Source: Rugosimonospora africana (GTDB taxonomy: Bacteria; Actinomycetota; Actinomycetes; Mycobacteriales; Micromonosporaceae). From it: a stretch of 64,000 nucleotides of DNA. Position 1 is the first letter of the stretch, and every line of letters begins with the position of its first letter. The position numbers and the translations under genes were made by a program. The notes below the pieces were generated by a model. The model was not told the origin of the DNA. It saw only the letters and a program-made list of their open reading frames with translations, and made no database searches. Shown here in pieces: positions 60,206 to 64,000 of the stretch. The stretch lies in contig NZ_BONZ01000022.1 of assembly GCF_016862975.1 (NCBI RefSeq), positions 29,582 to 93,581 on the forward strand, written 5' to 3'.

Positions 60206-62071
60206 GTGCCACGCTGGTCCGCAATCCCCATCCTCGGTGCGCTCTCGAGCACCGCACTGCTCGGCGCCCTCGCGCTCGGCCCCGCTTCCGCGTCGGCGTA
60301 CGGCGCGGACACCACCGGTGCCCCGCCTGCGGCCGACACACCCGACCCCGGCGACTCGCAGTCGTCCCCGCCACCGAGCGAGTCGGCGACTCCCACACCG
60401 ACCGACAGCACGCCACCGTCCGCCTCGCCAACGCCGCAGCAGCCGACACTCTCACCGTCCGCCATCGAGTCGGGCCCGCACGGGCACCGCCCGGTGCTGA
60501 CCGTGACGGCGTACGCGAGCAATGCGGTGCTCGGCCCCGGGTACTGGCGCGGTGCGCGCACCACCTCGTTCACCGTCACGGTGCACAACACCGGTACCGT
60601 GGCCGCGGCCGTCCGCGTCGACTACGCCGTCCCGGCCGGGGTGAGCGACGCGGCAACCGGTGCCTGCGGGAACGGCCGGTGCTCGATGCCGTCGGTCGCG
60701 CCGGGTGCGGTGGTCACCGCGCCGATCGCCGTCACCGTGTCCCCGGACGCGTGGCGGCAAGCGCCGCTGACCGGCCAGTTCACGGTCAGCGCCCGGGCAC
60801 CCCGCGCCCACGCCGCGAGCGGTCGGGGCACCTGGGGCGTGGTGTTCCCGCCCGGGCCGCCCGCCCCCGGCATCGGCCTGTCGGTCGACGACGTCACCAC
60901 GGGCAACGGGCCCGACGCGTCGGGCCGGTTGCGCATCACGCTGACCAACACCAGCTCGATGCCGGCCGCCGCCGGGCTGGACGTGGTGGTGCCGCACGGC
61001 GTCGGTACCGGCCCGCTGCCCGCGGGCTGCGCGAGGCAGCCGGAGCCTACGGTCGTCCGGTGCGTACTGGGTACCGTGCCGCCCGGCCAGCAGAAGCCGG
61101 TCGTCGTACCGCTGACCGTGGGCGTCGCCGCACGGGCCGGTACACCGCTGACCGGCTTGGTACGCGCCACGCTCACGGCGGCCGATCGGCAGGCCCGGAC
61201 GGCCCAGGCGTCGTACCAGATCCTTGTCCCGGCGAGCCTGTCCAGCGTCACCGCGTCCAGCGTCATCGACCCCGGCGTCATTTCCTCCGGCAGCGCGTCG
61301 GCGGTACCGCTCGCCGTGGCGGAGCGCGGCCGGGACGCCGCTGTCGGCGGGCACAGCGCCATCGCATGGCCGGTCATCGCAGGCTCATCCGCCGTACTGG
61401 TCATCGTCATCGTGGGCCTGGCGCTGGGGTTGCGCCGTCCGACCACGGATGCCGGGCCGGCCGCGCCGGCGATCGGTGCGGTCGCACTCATACCGGCGCC
61501 GGCCGGGCCGGGCCGGCGGGGCTCCGGCGGTCCGCGGCTGGCCGCGGGTGCACGGTTGGGTCCGGACGCGCGGTTGGGTCCCGATGCGCGGTTGGGTCCG
61601 GACGCGCGGTTGGGTCTGGGTTCCCGCCCGATGTCGGTGCCCCGGCCGAGCAGCCCGGTCCGGCTCGAATGGGTCGAGCCGCCCGGCTCGGTGACTCCGC
61701 CCGGCTCGGTTTCACCGCCCGGCTCGGTTTCACCGCCCGGCTCGGTTTCACCGTCCGGCTCGGTGGCGCCGGCAGGCTCGGTCTTGCCGGCAGGCAGGGT
61801 GGCGTCGGCCGCGGAGCCCGTCGCGGCTGACTGGCCGCAGCCTTCGGCGAACCCACCGCGGCTCTCGGCGGACCCACCGGAGCCCTCGGCGGACCCAGCG
61901 CAGCCTTCGGTCACCCCACCGCAGCCTTCGGCGAACTCGCCGGAGGTGGAGTTGGCCGAGGTCGCCGCGGAACTGGCGGAGGTGGCCGCGATCCTCGCCG
62001 GACCCGGACCCGGATCCGGACCCGGACCCGCTCCCGGACCCGGACTGGGCCGCACGGACCGGCGGGTGTGA
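60206..62071 (+). CDS. Secreted/surface protein with DUF11-like domains, TM anchor and repeat-rich tail
   Basis: A 621-residue protein. A signal peptide (residues about 1-32) is followed by a Pro/Ser/Thr linker, two Ig-like domains (TSFTVTVHNTGTVAAAVRVDYAVP; LRITLTNTSSMPAAAGLDVVVP), a membrane helix near 390 (PVIAGSSAVLVIVIVGLALGL) and a long tail of hexapeptide repeats (ARLGPD, PPGSVS, QPSANPP). Members of this type are exported and anchored. The low-GC patch at 60091-60120 may hold its promoter. GTG 60206 follows GCGAGG; an upstream ORF start at 60005 seems unlikely since no signal peptide would then be N-terminal. Confidence 0.75.
   Translation: MPRWSAIPILGALSSTALLGALALGPASASAYGADTTGAPPAADTPDPGDSQSSPPPSESATPTPTDSTPPSASPTPQQPTLSPSAIESGPHGHRPVLTVTAYASNAVLGPGYWRGARTTSFTVTVHNTGTVAAAVRVDYAVPAGVSDAATGACGNGRCSMPSVAPGAVVTAPIAVTVSPDAWRQAPLTGQFTVSARAPRAHAASGRGTWGVVFPPGPPAPGIGLSVDDVTTGNGPDASGRLRITLTNTSSMPAAAGLDVVVPHGVGTGPLPAGCARQPEPTVVRCVLGTVPPGQQKPVVVPLTVGVAARAGTPLTGLVRATLTAADRQARTAQASYQILVPASLSSVTASSVIDPGVISSGSASAVPLAVAERGRDAAVGGHSAIAWPVIAGSSAVLVIVIVGLALGLRRPTTDAGPAAPAIGAVALIPAPAGPGRRGSGGPRLAAGARLGPDARLGPDARLGPDARLGLGSRPMSVPRPSSPVRLEWVEPPGSVTPPGSVSPPGSVSPPGSVSPSGSVAPAGSVLPAGRVASAAEPVAADWPQPSANPPRLSADPPEPSADPAQPSVTPPQPSANSPEVELAEVAAELAEVAAILAGPGPGSGPGPAPGPGLGRTDRRV
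61548..61935 (+). repeat. Several 18-bp in-frame repeat blocks in the surface protein gene
   Basis: CGGTTGGGTCCGGACGCG occurs four times near 61551-61618; CCGCCCGGCTCGGTTTCA-type units occur about five times at 61677-61768; then degenerate CCTTCGGC-rich units follow to 61935. Adjacent units are nearly identical, so expansion is recent. Confidence 0.85.
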
Positions 62072-62344
62072 CCGCGCCTACCGGAGTGGTCGCCGCCGGC
62101 ATCGCGGTCGAGACGGCGGTGGGCGGATCGGTACAGCGGGCGGCGCCGGAGCGCTCTTGGCGACAGTGTCGCCCGCTCGCTCGGGTCGGCTGGGCCAGCT
62201 GAGCGGGCCTGGCCGACTGGGCAGGCTGGCTGACGGGGTCGGCTGGCTGACGGGGTCGGCTGGCTGACGGAGTCGGCTGGGCCGGCTGAGCGGACTCGGC
62301 TGGCTGGGCTGACTCGTTTGGTTGGGCGGGCTGCTCTGAGTGGC
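62072..62344. repeat. Intergenic GGCTGGCTGACGGGGTC repeat region
   Basis: 273 bp of degenerate tandem repeats; GGTCGGCTGGCTGACGG occurs almost unchanged two to three times at 62228-62280 and variants continue to 62344. No ORF of interest. It separates convergent genes and may include a terminator structure. Confidence 0.6.
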
Positions 62345-62800
62345 TTAGCTGGGCTGGTTGGGCGGGCCGGGTTGCCTGGCGGGGCCGGGTTGGCTGGCGG
62401 GGCCGGGTTGGTTCGCGGGGCGGATGGAGCAGGCCGGGGTGGCGCCGGGAAGCCGGTACCGGTGGGCGGCGATCGTCCGGTACACCACCGCGGCCAGCGG
62501 GCGCACCGGACGCGCGTCAACGAGCCGTCCCAGCAGCCGGAGTGCGGCGACCGGCTGGTAGCGCAGCAGCGCGGCGAACGCCCGCGCACCGGCCAACCGG
62601 CCGCCGTCCGCGCCGACCCACTGCACGGCGGCGTTCGCCTCCGCCCGGGTCAGGCCGAGGGCCGGCAGGTCCGCCGACTGCCACGGTTGCGCGGACGGGA
62701 ACGCGGGCAGCGCCGCGCGCAGCCGCTGGACGCTGTGGGTGCAGAAGCCGCAGTCTCCGTCGTAGACCAGGATCGGTGTCGCGTGGGGCATGGCAGTCAT
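62345..62800 (-). CDS. DCC-family thiol-disulfide oxidoreductase-like protein
   Basis: A 151-residue protein of the DCC (YuxK-like) family; the signature ILVYDGDCGFC (Cys-x2-Cys near residue 16-19) is intact, and LGRLVDARPVRPLAAVVYRTIAAHRYRL matches the C-terminal family helix. The last 20 residues are Gln/Pro/Gly repeats. ATG 62800 overlaps the stop of the upstream gene (ATGA); ATG 62791, with GGAAGG in front, is the alternative start. Confidence 0.88.
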   Translation of the reverse strand: MTAMPHATPILVYDGDCGFCTHSVQRLRAALPAFPSAQPWQSADLPALGLTRAEANAAVQWVGADGGRLAGARAFAALLRYQPVAALRLLGRLVDARPVRPLAAVVYRTIAAHRYRLPGATPACSIRPANQPGPASQPGPARQPGPPNQPS

Positions 62801-63999
62801 CCTTCCGAGGACCGTCGATCGGCGGGCAGTGCGGCGGGTGGCGTGGCGGGCAGTGCCGCGCGCGGCGCAGTGGGCGGCGCGGCCGACAGTGCGGCGGGTA
62901 GCGCGGCGGCCAACCGCTCCAGCCCGTGGCGCAGGGCCGGCTCGGTGAGGTGCCCGTACCCGACCACCAGCGCCGGTGGCACCGGGGCGGCGGAGAAGTG
63001 GTACGGGGCCAGCGTGCCCACCCGTACGCCACGGTCCCGCAACCGCGCCGCGACCGTGGCGGCGTCCGCGCCCGGCAGCGGCAGCAGGGCCGTGCCGCGC
63101 ATACCGGTGACCGGCACGCCGACGTCCGGCGCAGCCGGGCGCCCTGTGCGCTCTAACGTCACGCAGTCCAGCGCCGCGCGGGTCAGGTCCAGACCGCTGC
63201 GGTCGTCGCGGTCCAGCCGGTGCATCACCCGTTCGACGGTACCGTCGCGGAGCAGCCGAGCCAGGGCGAGCTGGGACACGTACGGTGGCTGTCCCGAGCA
63301 GTCCGCCAGGTACCGGCCGATCGCGCCGGACAGCTCCTCGGGTACCAGGGCGAAGCCGATGCCCAGCACCGGCGCGAACACCTCCCCGAACCCGCCGACG
63401 AGCACGGAGGTCTCGGGGGCGGCCAGCGACAGCAGCCGGGGCAGTCGCTGCGCCGCGGCCGGAAGGACGCCGTCGCAGCCCACCTCCACCAGCCAGGTAC
63501 CCGGCCGGCGCACCGTCCGGTACCGGCGCTCGGCGCTGAGCACACCAGAGGCCACCGCAGAGTCCGGGCACAGCAACAGGGCCGGGCACCGGTCGGGTAC
63601 CCGGTCGATCCGCGCACCCTCGTGGTCGACCGGAACGGCGACCGGCCGGCCGGTACCGCCCTGTGCGGCCCGCCACAGTGACGGCGCGATCGGTTCCTGG
63701 ACTGCCACGTCCGGACCGGACAGGCCGAGTACGGCGAGCACGGCGCGCAGCCCGGCCACGGTACCGGTGGTCACCACCACCTCGCGGCCCGGCGGCAACG
63801 CGCCGTAGGTGCGGCGCACGTGCTCGGCGACCGCGTGACGCAGTTCGGGCAGGCCCAGCGGCGGCAGGATGCCCGGCGGCGGTCGGAAGCTGGCCCACCG
63901 CCAGGCCGCCCGCCACGCCGACAGCGGCAACCGCGCGGCGCGCGGCTGGCCGGGGCGCAGGTCCACGTCACCGCACCCGTCACCGGGGCGACCAATCTG
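62797..63999 (-). CDS. MocR-like aminotransferase domain lacking the PLP lysine, 5' partial
   Basis: The frame is open to the right edge, so the N-terminal GntR-type winged helix expected for a MocR regulator would lie outside. Visible are the fold type I aminotransferase landmarks (VDLRPGQP, VVVTTGTVAGLRAVL, CPDSAVASGVLSAERR, LTEPALRHGLERL). At the PLP lysine position (usual context SFSKxLAPGLRxGY) it reads GGFGEVFAPVLGIGF, Glu at codon 63382-63384, and the DYD aspartate region reads EVGCDG. It is therefore probably a pseudoenzyme that senses a ligand. It ends with an Ala/Pro-rich repeat tail overlapping the DCC gene. Confidence 0.75.
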   Translation of the reverse strand, partial: QIGRPGDGCGDVDLRPGQPRAARLPLSAWRAAWRWASFRPPPGILPPLGLPELRHAVAEHVRRTYGALPPGREVVVTTGTVAGLRAVLAVLGLSGPDVAVQEPIAPSLWRAAQGGTGRPVAVPVDHEGARIDRVPDRCPALLLCPDSAVASGVLSAERRYRTVRRPGTWLVEVGCDGVLPAAAQRLPRLLSLAAPETSVLVGGFGEVFAPVLGIGFALVPEELSGAIGRYLADCSGQPPYVSQLALARLLRDGTVERVMHRLDRDDRSGLDLTRAALDCVTLERTGRPAAPDVGVPVTGMRGTALLPLPGADAATVAARLRDRGVRVGTLAPYHFSAAPVPPALVVGYGHLTEPALRHGLERLAAALPAALSAAPPTAPRAALPATPPAALPADRRSSEG

Positions 64000-64000
64000 G

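Noticed and set aside
1..64000. Integrated prophage, transposon or genomic island
   Set aside because: No integrase, transposase, phage structural gene, tRNA or att-like flanking repeats were seen.

Overview
This is a high-GC actinobacterial chromosome segment. GTG starts, GTGA/ATGA gene overlaps and strong GC bias at third codon positions are everywhere. The gene set (Ser/Thr kinases with FHA and WD40 domains, cobalamin riboswitches on cbtBA and nrdAB, many carbohydrate-active enzymes, a ribosomal-protection tetracycline resistance gene) points to a filamentous actinomycete, most likely Micromonosporaceae. The family is inferred, not proven. No rRNA, tRNA, CRISPR array, integrase or transposase was seen.

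Layout. 1-6158: the end of a large discoidin-domain secreted protein, then a coupled CaiB/BaiF CoA-transferase and a sugar ABC transporter. 6424-9598: a tightly coupled trio of an acyl-CoA-dehydrogenase-like flavoprotein, a cytoplasmic PhnD-like binding protein and a TusA/diiron fusion. 15838-9649 (minus): a five-gene overlapping operon of FHA-wHTH protein, kinase-TPR-WD40 protein, FHA-zinc ribbon-kinase and two small unknown proteins, with a divergent immunity-like gene. 17539-19033: SnoaL-like and phosphotransferase genes. 19086-25195: a B12-linked region with a cobalamin riboswitch plus cbtBA, an FhuF-like protein, and class I ribonucleotide reductase nrdAB behind a second, opposite cobalamin riboswitch. 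25323-30929: GGDEF-EAL protein, ABC-2 exporter, FKBP. 31179-38196: ribosomal-protection protein with a leader ORF, TetR/MFS pair with visible operators, GT39-like protein, phosphotransferase. 38207-39528: hemerythrin-like protein and TetR.

39927-43009 (minus) is the most unusual locus. A cupredoxin gene is followed by a 31-codon hydrophobic peptide gene, a PaaK-like adenylating enzyme and a nine-helix membrane protein with the YD / GLGD / PAQ motifs of presenilin-type aspartyl proteases. It could be a peptide maturation or signalling system.

44030-57659 is mainly carbohydrate utilisation: CE4 deacetylase with CBM2, GH43, GH39, a ROK regulator, a mannonate-dehydratase-like enolase, a MalEFG-type importer without its ATPase, and a uronate-dehydrogenase-like SDR. 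57630-64000 holds an MmyB-type regulator facing NmrA and cupin genes, a large repeat-rich surface protein, a DCC-family protein, and a MocR-like aminotransferase domain that has lost its PLP lysine.

Two features recur across the window. One is short in-frame tandem repeats (15, 18 or 24 bp) inside unrelated genes. The other is a dispersed element of about 46-59 bp in four copies, each in a promoter region.
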